Shown here: positions 57,215 through 64,000 of the stretch, one piece after another
Layout of the letters: each line of letters begins with the position of its first letter
How positions within the stretch are numbered: the first letter of the stretch is position 1
Origin: Vibrio rotiferianus CAIM 577 = LMG 21460
GTDB lineage: Bacteria > Pseudomonadota > Gammaproteobacteria > Enterobacterales > Vibrionaceae
Direction of reading: 5' to 3'
DNA length: 64,000 bases
NCBI RefSeq assembly: GCF_002741985.1
Contig: NZ_APHW01000111.1
Coordinates: forward strand, 62,001-126,000
The notes under the pieces: model-generated
What the model was told of the DNA's origin: nothing
Seen by the model: only the letters and a program-made list of their open reading frames with translations
Databases searched by the model: none
Position numbers and translations under genes: made by a program

Positions 57215-57418
57215 TTATCTTTTTGGGCTTGGCTCTTGGATCTGATAAAAGCGGCGTTCGTTCTCTGCACAAGTGGTCTCGCAATTACACACTTTATCGA
57301 CGCCTACATTGTTCAAGCCACCGCAACTGCCTTGAATGCGCTTGTTATGAAAGATCACACCGAGCGACATCAACAAAATGATGGCTAAGAACCCAACAAA
57401 AGTGAACAGCCAAACCAT
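57215..57418 (-). CDS. NqrM-like small membrane Cys protein
   Basis: 67 residues: one membrane helix (about 3-23), then KRIQGSCGGLNNVGVDKVCNC with Cys32, Cys44, Cys46 and Cys50. This is the pattern of NqrM (DUF539), which delivers iron to the sodium-pumping NADH:quinone oxidoreductase. True nqrM normally follows the nqr genes and apbE, which are not here, so this is probably a paralogue. Its start codon overlaps the stop codon of the NifX-like gene (TAATG). Confidence 0.7.
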   Translation of the reverse strand: MVWLFTFVGFLAIILLMSLGVIFHNKRIQGSCGGLNNVGVDKVCNCETTCAENERRFYQIQEPSPKR

Positions 57419-57915
57419 TACTTCACCTCTTTTACGTAAGAAGAAACTAATGCTTTAAGCTTAGTCGGGCGAAGCGTCATAAGCGCGTTTTTTGATTGAG
57501 ATTTGGGATTTAGCAATACCGAAGGCGCTTTTTTACTACCACAACCGCCGCAACCACCTTTTTTGGCATGGTTGATAGAAGGACGCCCTTGTGTCGCTAC
57601 AGTTAACGCTGAACGAGGAACACCCATCACATCATCCAGTGAACTGCGTGTTGAGAGCTTAAACACCTGCTTACCGCTACTTAGAAGCTTGCCAAGCGCA
57701 CGCTCGCCTATATTACGAACCAACACCGCATCGACTTTATACTCTTGTAGAGATTGAATGAGTTGTGACTTGGCTTTGCAGCCAGCTTGCGGCATAGCAG
57801 CAATATTAGCGAGGTTCTTCAACAACCCTTCCGTATCGGAGTAAATAGCAATATATGGGGCTTTAACAAAGTGATTGGCGACGCGTTCGCCGTCATTTGG
57901 AATGGCATAAATCAT
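57418..57915 (-). CDS. NifX/NafY-like (dinitrogenase Fe-Mo cofactor biosynthesis domain) protein
   Basis: 165 residues. Residues 1-105 match the NifB/NifX/NafY-type cofactor-binding domain (IPNDGERVANHFVKAPYIAIY, YKVDAVLVRNIGERALGKLL). A Cys-rich loop follows (GGCGGCG at about 120-126). Such proteins bind iron-sulphur or iron-molybdenum precursors; in non-nitrogen-fixers the role is unclear. It overlaps the DUF134 gene by four bases and the NqrM-like gene by one, forming one translationally coupled operon. Confidence 0.78.
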   Translation of the reverse strand: MIYAIPNDGERVANHFVKAPYIAIYSDTEGLLKNLANIAAMPQAGCKAKSQLIQSLQEYKVDAVLVRNIGERALGKLLSSGKQVFKLSTRSSLDDVMGVPRSALTVATQGRPSINHAKKGGCGGCGSKKAPSVLLNPKSQSKNALMTLRPTKLKALVSSYVKEVK

Positions 57916-58202
57916 GAGTTTGACTCCTGGTCAGGAAAAACAAGTGCATGACCCTCAACTAGGCTTTTCGCAACTTTAAAACGCGCGCTCTTAACCGTAT
58001 TACCAAAGGTCTGGCGAGAGACTCCCATTTGGTCGGCAGCTTGCTGTTGGCTTAAACCTTCTAGATCCGCCAAACGCAATGCTTCCAGTTCTTCTGGCAA
58101 TATGTCGACTTTCTCTAATTCATAAAACGGCACGCCATTGGGCTTAAAACAATGGTGTGCTGCACGTCCACATATGCGTCTTTCTATTTTTGGTCTCGCC
58201 AT
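57912..58202 (-). CDS. DUF134 DNA-binding regulator
   Basis: 96 residues from the ATG at 58202, which follows GAGAGGATG; a longer frame adds 18 residues. Hallmarks are MARPKIERRICG near the start with conserved Cys, then PEELEALRLADLEGLSQQQAADQMGVSRQTFGNTV, a sigma-factor-like helix-turn-helix. DUF134 genes often sit beside NifX-like genes. It heads the operon and is probably an autoregulator acting on the palindromes at 58244-58279, perhaps sensing iron-sulphur status. Confidence 0.82.
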   Translation of the reverse strand: MARPKIERRICGRAAHHCFKPNGVPFYELEKVDILPEELEALRLADLEGLSQQQAADQMGVSRQTFGNTVKSARFKVAKSLVEGHALVFPDQESNS

Positions 58203-58543
58203 CACATCCTCTCTACAAAACGCCTTCACCTTACGCCCATTTATGGCATATGCCAATTATAGTTTTTGGCATATGACAATATCTTAGTTTGCAAAAATAA
58301 CGTTTACAGCGAAATATTCGTTAGACATCTAATAATAATGCAACAACACATACAAACCACCATACGATTCATTGACATACATCGATAAAAAACCTCTCAT
58401 TTATGAGGGCATTTTCATCAAATATTCACCATCGTTTTCACACCCGTTAACAAATAAAGCTATAATTCATCTAATACATTAATTTGAACACTAATGATTA
58501 ATTCGTTACCCTAAGTGAGCTATTTAGAGAAAGGAAACTCAAT
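58203..58543. promoter_or_regulatory. Divergent promoter region between DUF134 operon and proX
   Basis: 341 AT-rich bases. The left part holds the DUF134 operators. The right part holds a perfect TATAAT (58461-58466) facing proX with a poor -35, as seen in several osmotically controlled promoters. No ORF or RNA was recognised. Confidence 0.5.
58244..58279 (-). promoter_or_regulatory. Paired palindromic operators of the DUF134 operon
   Basis: TGGCATATGCCA (58244-58255) is a perfect palindrome, and TTGGCATATGACAA (58266-58279) is a near copy, 23 bases centre to centre. Between them a minus-strand TATAAT (58256-58261) serves as the likely -10 box, so binding would block the promoter. Confidence 0.6.
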
Positions 58544-59536
58544 ATGACGTACAAAACTCCCTTACTACTAGCGATTGGTGCGCTAGCAGCGACCAACGCA
58601 AACGCAAGTGAGTGTGGAACGGTTACCATTGCAGATATGAACTGGAATTCTGCAACACTGATTGCCAATGTGGACCGTTTTATTCTTGAGCACGGCTACG
58701 GCTGTGATGCCGAACTCATCCCTGGCGACACCATGCCAACTGGCACCTCAATGATCGAAAAAGGGCAACCAGATGTGGCACCAGAACTTTGGAGTAACAG
58801 CCTCAAAGATGCGCTAGACAAAGGTGTTGAAGAAAAACGCCTTCGTTTTGCAGGCAAAGCGTTAGTCGATGGTGGCGAAGAGGGTTTCTGGATCCCAGCC
58901 TACCTTGTTAAGCAATACCCTGAAATGAAAACCATCGAAGGTGTGAAAAAACACGCGAAGCTGTTCTCTCACCCAGAAGACAAAGCAAAATCGGCATTTT
59001 ACAGCTGCCCTGCCGGTTGGAACTGTCAAATCAGTGCTGGCAACCTGTTCAAAGCAATGGATCTTGCTGACTCAGGTTTTGACATCATTGATCCAGGCTC
59101 AAGTGCCGGTCTGTCAGGCTCGATTGCAAAAGCTTACGAGCGTGAAGAAGCGTGGTTCGGTTACTACTGGGCACCAACTGCGGTTCTAGGTAAGTACGAC
59201 ATGGTAAAAGTGGATTTCGGTAGCGGTGTAAACTTGGATGAGTTTGTAAACTGTACCACTCAAGCAGAGTGTGATGCGCCAAAACCAACTATGTACCCAC
59301 CTTCACCAGTTCATACGATTACGACTGAAGAGTTTGCTTCACGCTCTCCAGCCGCTTACAACTACTTCACTAAACGTGGTTTCACCAACGCGGACATGAA
59401 CCAGCTATTGGCATGGATGGAAGACAACCAAGCCGACGGTGAAGAAACCATGTTCCATTTCCTAGAAAACTACCCACAGATCTGGACTGCATGGGTTCCT
59501 CAAGACGTAGCTAAAAAAGTGCAAAGTGCACTGTAA
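58544..59536 (+). CDS. proX: Glycine betaine/proline ABC transporter, periplasmic binding protein
   Basis: 330 residues with a signal peptide (about 1-21, NANAS) and an AGAAAGGA ribosome site. It is an OpuAC/ProX-type substrate-binding protein: TVTIADMNWNSATLIANV at the start, then DVAPELWSNSL and GYYWAPTAVLGKYDM with aromatic residues of the kind that cage a quaternary ammonium. It captures glycine betaine or similar solutes in the periplasm. It comes first in the operon, the reverse of the E. coli proVWX order. Confidence 0.88.
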   Translation: MTYKTPLLLAIGALAATNANASECGTVTIADMNWNSATLIANVDRFILEHGYGCDAELIPGDTMPTGTSMIEKGQPDVAPELWSNSLKDALDKGVEEKRLRFAGKALVDGGEEGFWIPAYLVKQYPEMKTIEGVKKHAKLFSHPEDKAKSAFYSCPAGWNCQISAGNLFKAMDLADSGFDIIDPGSSAGLSGSIAKAYEREEAWFGYYWAPTAVLGKYDMVKVDFGSGVNLDEFVNCTTQAECDAPKPTMYPPSPVHTITTEEFASRSPAAYNYFTKRGFTNADMNQLLAWMEDNQADGEETMFHFLENYPQIWTAWVPQDVAKKVQSAL

Positions 59537-59555
59537 GACTTAGACGTTTCGTAAA

Positions 59556-59607
59556 CGGTATAGGAATACCGCATTGTTGTATGCCGAGACTCGCTTGAGT
59601 CTCGGCA
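59556..59607 (+). promoter_or_regulatory. Two intergenic hairpins between proX and proW
   Basis: CGGTAT-AGGA-ATACCG (59556-59571) and a perfect 11-bp stem TGCCGAGACTC-GCTT-GAGTCTCGGCA (59582-59607), without a T run. They probably protect the 3' end of proX mRNA and so raise the binding protein over the membrane parts. Confidence 0.6.
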
Positions 59608-59623
59608 AGAAAAGGAAGTAAAC

Positions 59624-60523
59624 ATGTCTGACTCGAATTGGCTTAGCGAATTCCCAGAAATGGATCGCTCAGATCTTAGAGCCATCCGCAAAACCTTAGA
59701 TGGCGCCTACCGCGATTTTTCTCGTGAATACGGCGACCTCATTGAATCATTCTTCGACCCTCTTCTCTCATTTCTCGTTTGGTTCGAAAAACTACTCATT
59801 TCAACACCATGGATGATCATCCTTGGCGTCTGCGTCGCCTTAGTATATGCAGCGAGTCGTTCCTGGAAGCTGGCTGTTGCCTGCTTTGGCTCTTTGATAC
59901 TGATCGGCTATTTCGGTATGTGGGAAGACACGATGCGGACACTCAGCATCATCACTGTGTGTACCATGCTCGCCATTGCACTCGGCATTCCGATTGGTAT
60001 TGCCATGGCCCGCTCGAATCGCGTGCAATCGGTCGTGACACCACTGCTTGACGTGATGCAAACCATGCCCGCGTTTGTCTATTTAATACCTGTCGTTATG
60101 CTTCTTGGTATCGGTAAGATCCCTGGCTTAATTGCGGTTGTTATCTACGCAATCCCACCTGTGATTCGTTTGACCAACTTAGGCATTCGACTGGTAGATA
60201 AAGAAGTACTTGAAGCTGCTACCGCCTTTGGTGCCAGTAAAAAACAGCGCTTAGTTGGCGTGCAATTACCTTTGGCAATGCCAACCATCATGGCTGGAAT
60301 TAACCAAACCATCATGATGGCGCTTTCTATGGTTGTTATTGCTTCTATGATTGGCGTGAAAGGCTTAGGTCAGCCTGTATTAAAGTCAATCACCAACCAG
60401 TACTTCACGCTTGGTCTGCTTAACGGCTTAGCGATCGTTGCATTGGCTATTCTGTTTGACCGTGCATCGCAAGCTTACGCGAAACGAACGCAAGCGCACT
60501 TAGGAGATCTGAAACATGACTAA
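59624..60523 (+). CDS. proW: Glycine betaine/proline ABC transporter, permease
   Basis: 299 residues with AAGGAAG before the start. An N-terminal soluble stretch (1-50) is followed by about six membrane helices. The ABC permease EAA-loop is EAATAFGASKKQRLVGVQLPLAMP, with the permease core MQTMPAFVYLIPVVMLLGIGKIPG upstream. It forms the inner-membrane channel with ProV as ATPase. The last eight bases overlap the start of proV. Confidence 0.92.
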   Translation: MSDSNWLSEFPEMDRSDLRAIRKTLDGAYRDFSREYGDLIESFFDPLLSFLVWFEKLLISTPWMIILGVCVALVYAASRSWKLAVACFGSLILIGYFGMWEDTMRTLSIITVCTMLAIALGIPIGIAMARSNRVQSVVTPLLDVMQTMPAFVYLIPVVMLLGIGKIPGLIAVVIYAIPPVIRLTNLGIRLVDKEVLEAATAFGASKKQRLVGVQLPLAMPTIMAGINQTIMMALSMVVIASMIGVKGLGQPVLKSITNQYFTLGLLNGLAIVALAILFDRASQAYAKRTQAHLGDLKHD

Positions 60524-61757
60524 GCCACTTATTGAAATCAGCGGGCTGTATAAGATCTTCGGACCAAAGCCAAAAACCGTTATTGAGCGAGTAAAGCAAG
60601 GGCAGAGTAAAGACCAGATTCTTGCTGATACGGGACATACTGTTGGTTTGAAAGACATCAATCTGCAAATTAACAAAGGCGAAATCTTTGTCATTATGGG
60701 GCTGTCAGGCTCTGGTAAGTCAACCATGATTCGCCACTTCAACCGTCTGATTGACCCGACCATGGGGCAAATATTGGTTGAGGGCGTGGATGTAATGCAG
60801 CTTTCAGCGACCGAACTGGAGGAGTTTCGTCGTCATAAGATGTCGATGGTATTCCAACGTTTTGGTCTATTGCCTCACCGCACTGTGGTTGACAACGTCG
60901 CTTACGGCTTGGAAATCCAAGGTATCAAAAAAGAAGCGCGTCTTGCGAAAGCTAATGAGTGGTTGGAAACGGTTGGTCTTAAAGGTTACGAGAATCAATA
61001 CCCTGCACAGCTTTCTGGCGGCCAGCAACAGCGTGTCGGCTTGGCTCGCGCTTTAGCTACTGATGCCGAAATCCTACTAATGGATGAAGCTTTCTCCGCA
61101 CTCGATCCATTGATCCGTAGTGAGATGCAAGATCAGCTTATCGAACTGCAAGAGAAGCTACACAAAACCATCATCTTCATTACTCACGACTTGGACGAAG
61201 CACTTCGTTTGGGTGACCGTATCGCTATCTTGAAAGATGGCGAATTAGTTCAGCAAGGTTCTCCAGACGAGATTCTGCTCCACCCTGCCGATGACTATGT
61301 AGAAGCCTTCGTTAAGGACGTAAACCGAGCAAGGGCTCTGACGGTAGAAACCGTAATGCAACCACCAGCGTATCGTATTACCGCTACGACCATTGAAGAA
61401 GCTCTTATCGAAATGAAACGCGTGAAGCAAGACTATGCATACCACGTAACGGACGAAGGCTACCAAGGTGTCGTCACCAAAGAAAGCTTACTAGATGCCG
61501 CGAAGATGGATGCTGCGCAAGAGCTGGCAGAAGAGATCTATGAAGAAGTGCCGGTTGTTTCGCCCGATTCTGTCATTGAAGAAGTGCTTCCAGACACCAT
61601 GTCTTGTGACTACTCACTGCCAGTTGTGGATGATGAAGGTAATCTGCAAGGCGAACTAGAACGCAGCGCCGTCGCTGAAATCTTCACTGATAACTCTGAA
61701 GAGGCGTCGCCGCCAAAGGAGGTAAAAACGCCTCCAGCAATGGATAAGGCATCCTAA
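60516..61757 (+). CDS. proV: Glycine betaine/proline ABC transporter, ATP-binding protein
   Basis: 413 residues. Walker A GLSGSGKST (about 62-70), signature LSGGQQQRVGLARAL, Walker B ILLMDEAFSALDP and the switch His in FITHDLDEA. Residues about 275-390 form a pair of CBS domains, which in this family sense ionic strength and gate transport. The tail is acidic and proline-rich. Terminator directly after. Confidence 0.93.
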   Translation: MTKPLIEISGLYKIFGPKPKTVIERVKQGQSKDQILADTGHTVGLKDINLQINKGEIFVIMGLSGSGKSTMIRHFNRLIDPTMGQILVEGVDVMQLSATELEEFRRHKMSMVFQRFGLLPHRTVVDNVAYGLEIQGIKKEARLAKANEWLETVGLKGYENQYPAQLSGGQQQRVGLARALATDAEILLMDEAFSALDPLIRSEMQDQLIELQEKLHKTIIFITHDLDEALRLGDRIAILKDGELVQQGSPDEILLHPADDYVEAFVKDVNRARALTVETVMQPPAYRITATTIEEALIEMKRVKQDYAYHVTDEGYQGVVTKESLLDAAKMDAAQELAEEIYEEVPVVSPDSVIEEVLPDTMSCDYSLPVVDDEGNLQGELERSAVAEIFTDNSEEASPPKEVKTPPAMDKAS

Positions 61758-61760
61758 TAC

Positions 61761-61793
61761 GCAAAAGGCTCATCATCGGATGAGCCTTTTTTC
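61761..61793 (+). terminator. Terminator of proXWV
   Basis: AAAAGGCTCATC and GATGAGCCTTTT, a perfect 12-bp stem around ATCG (61763-61790), then TT. Confidence 0.9.
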
Positions 61794-61814
61794 TGGTGAC
61801 GCTTTAAAATCGCA

Positions 61815-62048
61815 CTACGAAAGCCAAATCATAAATGCAAAGATCAAAACCAACAACAAAATACCAAAATAGCTGATACGTAAACGCATCGCGTCCGATA
61901 CCGGTTTGTGTGGACGTTTGCCCAAAGTGAGAATAGACACACCAAGATACCCAAGGTAATAGCTCACTATTTCGAGGACAAAGTCGATAATAATCCAACG
62001 GACAAGCGCCCCTAATACCCGAAGGGCTCCTATGTAGAATTCTTCCAT
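61815..62048 (-). CDS. Small inner-membrane protein, unknown
   Basis: 77 residues with AGGAAAAG before the ATG. Two hydrophobic segments (about 8-40, LGALVRWIIIDFVLEIVSYY, and 58-76, YFGILLLVLIFAFMIWL) are joined by a basic loop (GKRPHKPVSDAMRLR). No family recognised. It is convergent with proV; no cotranscribed neighbour. Confidence 0.65.
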   Translation of the reverse strand: MEEFYIGALRVLGALVRWIIIDFVLEIVSYYLGYLGVSILTLGKRPHKPVSDAMRLRISYFGILLLVLIFAFMIWLS

Positions 62049-62247
62049 TTTCTTTTCCTATTCCTTCTTCTTTGCAAATCACTGACGTTAAAGAATTTTT
62101 CTAACAAAAGCTGTTCAATGGTTTGCTTTGTTCTGACGCAGGTCTAGGAAACAAGTCTATTATTATCACGGTATACCCAAGTGACCTTAGCATACATGCG
62201 ACGAGATCATTTTGGTATATCAACTCGTTGATTTAAAGAGGAATCAA

Positions 62248-62760
62248 ATGAACAAGACATTACTAGCAATAACAATGGCTGCTGTATTTACTTTGGCGGG
62301 CTGTCAGGATGAGAAACCAAAGGAGAGCACCGCGACTGATGTACCTCAAGCAACAGAAGTTGAAACAACCATTGATGCGACACCGATTGAAGAAGAGCAA
62401 GTGATCACAACAGAAACATTTGTTGACTCAGCACACAACGCGCAAAATGCATTAGATTGGAATGGCACGTACACAGGTAAATTGCCATGTGCCGATTGTG
62501 CGAGTATTGACACAACTCTAACCTTAAACCCAGATGGCAGCTATACATTGGTTCAAGTATATAAAGGCAAAGAGGATGGTGAATTTAAATCTGAAGGTCA
62601 GTTCACTTGGAACGAGTCAGGTAACACTATCACACTGGTTGACGAAGCCGCACCAAACCAATACTTCGTTGGTGAAAACATGTTAATGAAGCTGGATATG
62701 AACGGCGAAAAAGCGACAGGCGAGCTAGCGTCATTCTACAACCTAAGCAAGATGCCTTAA
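62248..62760 (+). CDS. NlpE-like lipoprotein
   Basis: 170 residues from the ATG at 62248, which follows AAGAGGAA; a longer frame adds 12 residues. The lipobox LAGC gives Cys19 as the lipidated residue. An acidic, Thr-rich linker leads to the NlpE N-terminal domain (WNGTYTGKLPCADCASIDTT, with a CXXC). In E. coli NlpE signals surface and lipoprotein-sorting stress to CpxA. The NlpE C-terminal OB domain is absent, as in several short relatives. Confidence 0.82.
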   Translation: MNKTLLAITMAAVFTLAGCQDEKPKESTATDVPQATEVETTIDATPIEEEQVITTETFVDSAHNAQNALDWNGTYTGKLPCADCASIDTTLTLNPDGSYTLVQVYKGKEDGEFKSEGQFTWNESGNTITLVDEAAPNQYFVGENMLMKLDMNGEKATGELASFYNLSKMP

Positions 62761-62798
62761 TGCTGAGTAGCGATTTCATCTAATCCTGATAAGGACCC

Positions 62799-62827
62799 AA
62801 TCCGAGCCTCCCCCGCTCGGATTTTTT
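62799..62827 (+). terminator. Terminator after the NlpE-like gene
   Basis: AATCCGAGC (62799-62807) and GCTCGGATT (62815-62823) form a 9-bp stem followed by TTTTATT. Confidence 0.9.
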
Positions 62828-62952
62828 ATTCTCGTTCATTAGAACGACAATCAAGAATCTTCATTTATTGAGAAAAATAACAATGGCACCAATTGACGCA
62901 AACGATTGCCATTGGTAGATTGCGCCATCTTTTTCATTTGTAAGTATGTCGT

Positions 62953-63765
62953 ATGCAAATATTTAAACGTTTCGCTGCACTTATTCCTGCAGTACTTTCC
63001 TTCTCTGTTTTCGCTCAAACTCAACCAATCCTTGTTCAAGGTGCGATGGATATTGAAACCAGCACACTAGTTGAAGCTTTAAATGATGCGAAAGAAACCA
63101 CCGTTGGCTCTTGGACGTTTTGGCAGGGTGACATCGACGGTTACCCAGTGGTGGTATCTCGCACTGAAGTAGGATTGGCGAACGCTGCTGCTTCTACAAC
63201 GCTAGCGATTGAGCATTTCAACCCGAAATACGTCATCAACCAGGGCACATCTGGCGGCCACGATCCTAAGCTATACCGTGGTGACATTGTTATTGGTGAA
63301 GTAAGTTTTAACATGGGCTCTTACAAGTCTGAATTTGCTGAAAAAGGCAAAGGCATCGATCCAACCAAGTGGCAGAACTTCGACGTAACCATGCGTCTAC
63401 GTGAAAACGGTGAGTTTGTTGAACATAAACAGTTCAAAGCGGATCCAGCATTGGTTGAAACTGCTCTTTCTTTGTCTGAAGGATACAAAAAAGGCCAAGT
63501 TGTGAAAGGCTTGATTGGTTCAGCGGACGAATGGAACCGCGAAGTAGACCGTATCAACTGGTTCCATGAAACCTATGGTACGTCTGTTGAAGAGATGGAA
63601 ACGTCATCAGCAGCATTGGTTGCTCAAGCTTACCAAGTACCGTTTGTCGGCATTCGTATTTTGTCGAACACAGACCAACACAAACAAGACTTCGATCCGC
63701 AAACTGCGGTGGATTGTCAGCTGTACACAATTGACGTGATCAAGGCGTTGATCAAAAAGCAGTAA
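62953..63765 (+). CDS. Exported nucleoside phosphorylase/MTA-SAH nucleosidase-like protein
   Basis: 270 residues with a signal peptide ([21 protein letters not shown], cleavage before Gln22). The rest follows the PNP/UDP phosphorylase family: [14 protein letters not shown]-type core as [26 protein letters not shown], the substrate-contact [13 protein letters not shown], and RILSNTD with the catalytic Asp. The set matches 5'-methylthioadenosine/S-adenosylhomocysteine nucleosidase, normally a cytoplasmic enzyme, so an exported form suggests scavenging of nucleosides. Single gene. Confidence 0.82.
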   Translation: MQIFKRFAALIPAVLSFSVFAQTQPILVQGAMDIETSTLVEALNDAKETTVGSWTFWQGDIDGYPVVVSRTEVGLANAAASTTLAIEHFNPKYVINQGTSGGHDPKLYRGDIVIGEVSFNMGSYKSEFAEKGKGIDPTKWQNFDVTMRLRENGEFVEHKQFKADPALVETALSLSEGYKKGQVVKGLIGSADEWNREVDRINWFHETYGTSVEEMETSSAALVAQAYQVPFVGIRILSNTDQHKQDFDPQTAVDCQLYTIDVIKALIKKQ

Positions 63766-63781
63766 CGCCGTAATAGAACAG

Positions 63782-63813
63782 CAAAGGGAGGCTTAGCATA
63801 GCCTCCCTTTTAC
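63782..63813. terminator. Bidirectional terminator after the nucleosidase gene
   Basis: AAAGGGAGGCT (63783-63793) and AGCCTCCCTTT (63800-63810), a perfect 11-bp stem, then TACTTTG. Convergent with the stress-protein gene. Confidence 0.85.
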
Positions 63814-63833
63814 TTTGAATGTTGAATTAGGGC

Positions 63834-64000
63834 TCATTCCAAATACACAACCAACAAATCGGCCTCAATGGCATTGGCGAGCTTCGGGATTGAGGAGAAT
63901 AAGCGGCTCATAAACTTATGATGATGGCCACAGACCACTAAATCGATGTTGTGCTCCTTCGCTACACCAGCAAGCTTGATATGCAGATCACCAACCACCA
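63834..64000 (-). CDS. Universal stress protein, C-terminal end (partial)
   Basis: The gene continues past the right edge. The last 55 codons read VGDLHIKLAGVAKEHNIDLV, then VCGHHHKFMSRLFSSI and a final beta-strand ADLLVVYLE. This is the UspA fold, including the glycine/His-rich ATP or dimer loop in the position of GHH. It is probably a UspA-type cytoplasmic stress protein; the subfamily cannot be told from this part. Confidence 0.75.
   Translation of the reverse strand, partial: VVGDLHIKLAGVAKEHNIDLVVCGHHHKFMSRLFSSIPKLANAIEADLLVVYLE

Noticed and set aside
1-64000. Prophage, insertion sequence, integron or CRISPR array
   Set aside because: No transposase, integrase, phage structural gene, attC-like site or spaced repeat array was seen in any frame.

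Overview
The window looks like about 64 kb of a Vibrio chromosome, most likely the harveyi clade (V. parahaemolyticus, V. alginolyticus or V. campbellii type). This rests on recognised protein families, on the gene set (PEP synthase beside a tyrosyl-tRNA synthetase, a second EF-G, an NqrM-type protein, a ProXWV betaine transporter, three RND pumps) and on a moderate base composition. The ppsA neighbourhood and the accessory character suggest the smaller chromosome, but this is inferred, not proven. No rRNA, tRNA, prophage, insertion sequence, integron or CRISPR array was seen.

Layout. 1-3.9 kb: end of ppsA, a periplasmic SYLF protein, a LuxR-type regulator, tyrS and a Dabb protein. 3.9-9.1 kb: two exported DUF1254/DUF1214 proteins on either side of an AraC regulator, then a LysR regulator and a small unknown protein. 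9.2-15.8 kb: a LysR regulator followed by a complete tripartite RND pump (adaptor, permease, outer-membrane factor). 16-20 kb: GltS, a small membrane protein, a diguanylate cyclase and an XRE-type regulator with an unrecognised C-terminal domain. 20-26 kb: a GH2 beta-mannosidase, a BCCT transporter broken by one extra G in a G7 tract, and an acyl-CoA ligase. 26.3-31.8 kb: a HAD phosphatase, an AT-rich two-gene islet coding for a lipase-like protein and an unknown partner, then a DUF4105 (Lnb-like) protein with a DUF3015 protein. 32-37 kb: a tetR-adaptor-permease RND operon. 37.2-43.3 kb: an orphan terminator that may end an sRNA, a small exported protein, and a third RND pair. The last two are preceded by nearly identical sigma-54-like promoter modules.

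43.3-50 kb: a ClsC-like phospholipase D lipoprotein, a methyltransferase, a GNAT protein, an ASCH protein, a TPR membrane protein with a DUF2391 protein, and soxR divergent from an MFS exporter with a textbook SoxR box between them. 49.9-53 kb: a probable D-glutamate catabolic cluster (LysR regulator, dgcN with a one-base frameshift, dgcA). 53-58.3 kb: EF-G2 preceded by a tiny basic ORF, a small protein, an acetyltransferase, a phosphotransferase-like gene cut by an amber codon, and a DUF134 / NifX-like / NqrM-like operon with palindromic operators. 58.5-64 kb: proXWV, a small membrane protein, an NlpE-like lipoprotein, a periplasmic nucleosidase-like protein and the end of a universal stress protein gene.

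Main themes are envelope defence (three RND pumps, a SoxR-controlled exporter, NlpE-like and Lnb-like proteins), osmolyte uptake (BCCT, ProXWV) and amino-acid use (GltS, DgcN/DgcA). The observations most worth following are the duplicated sigma-54-like module linking a small periplasmic protein to an RND pump, the AT-rich lipase/partner islet, the orphan terminator at 37.64 kb, and three gene-breaking changes that are either real or sequencing errors.
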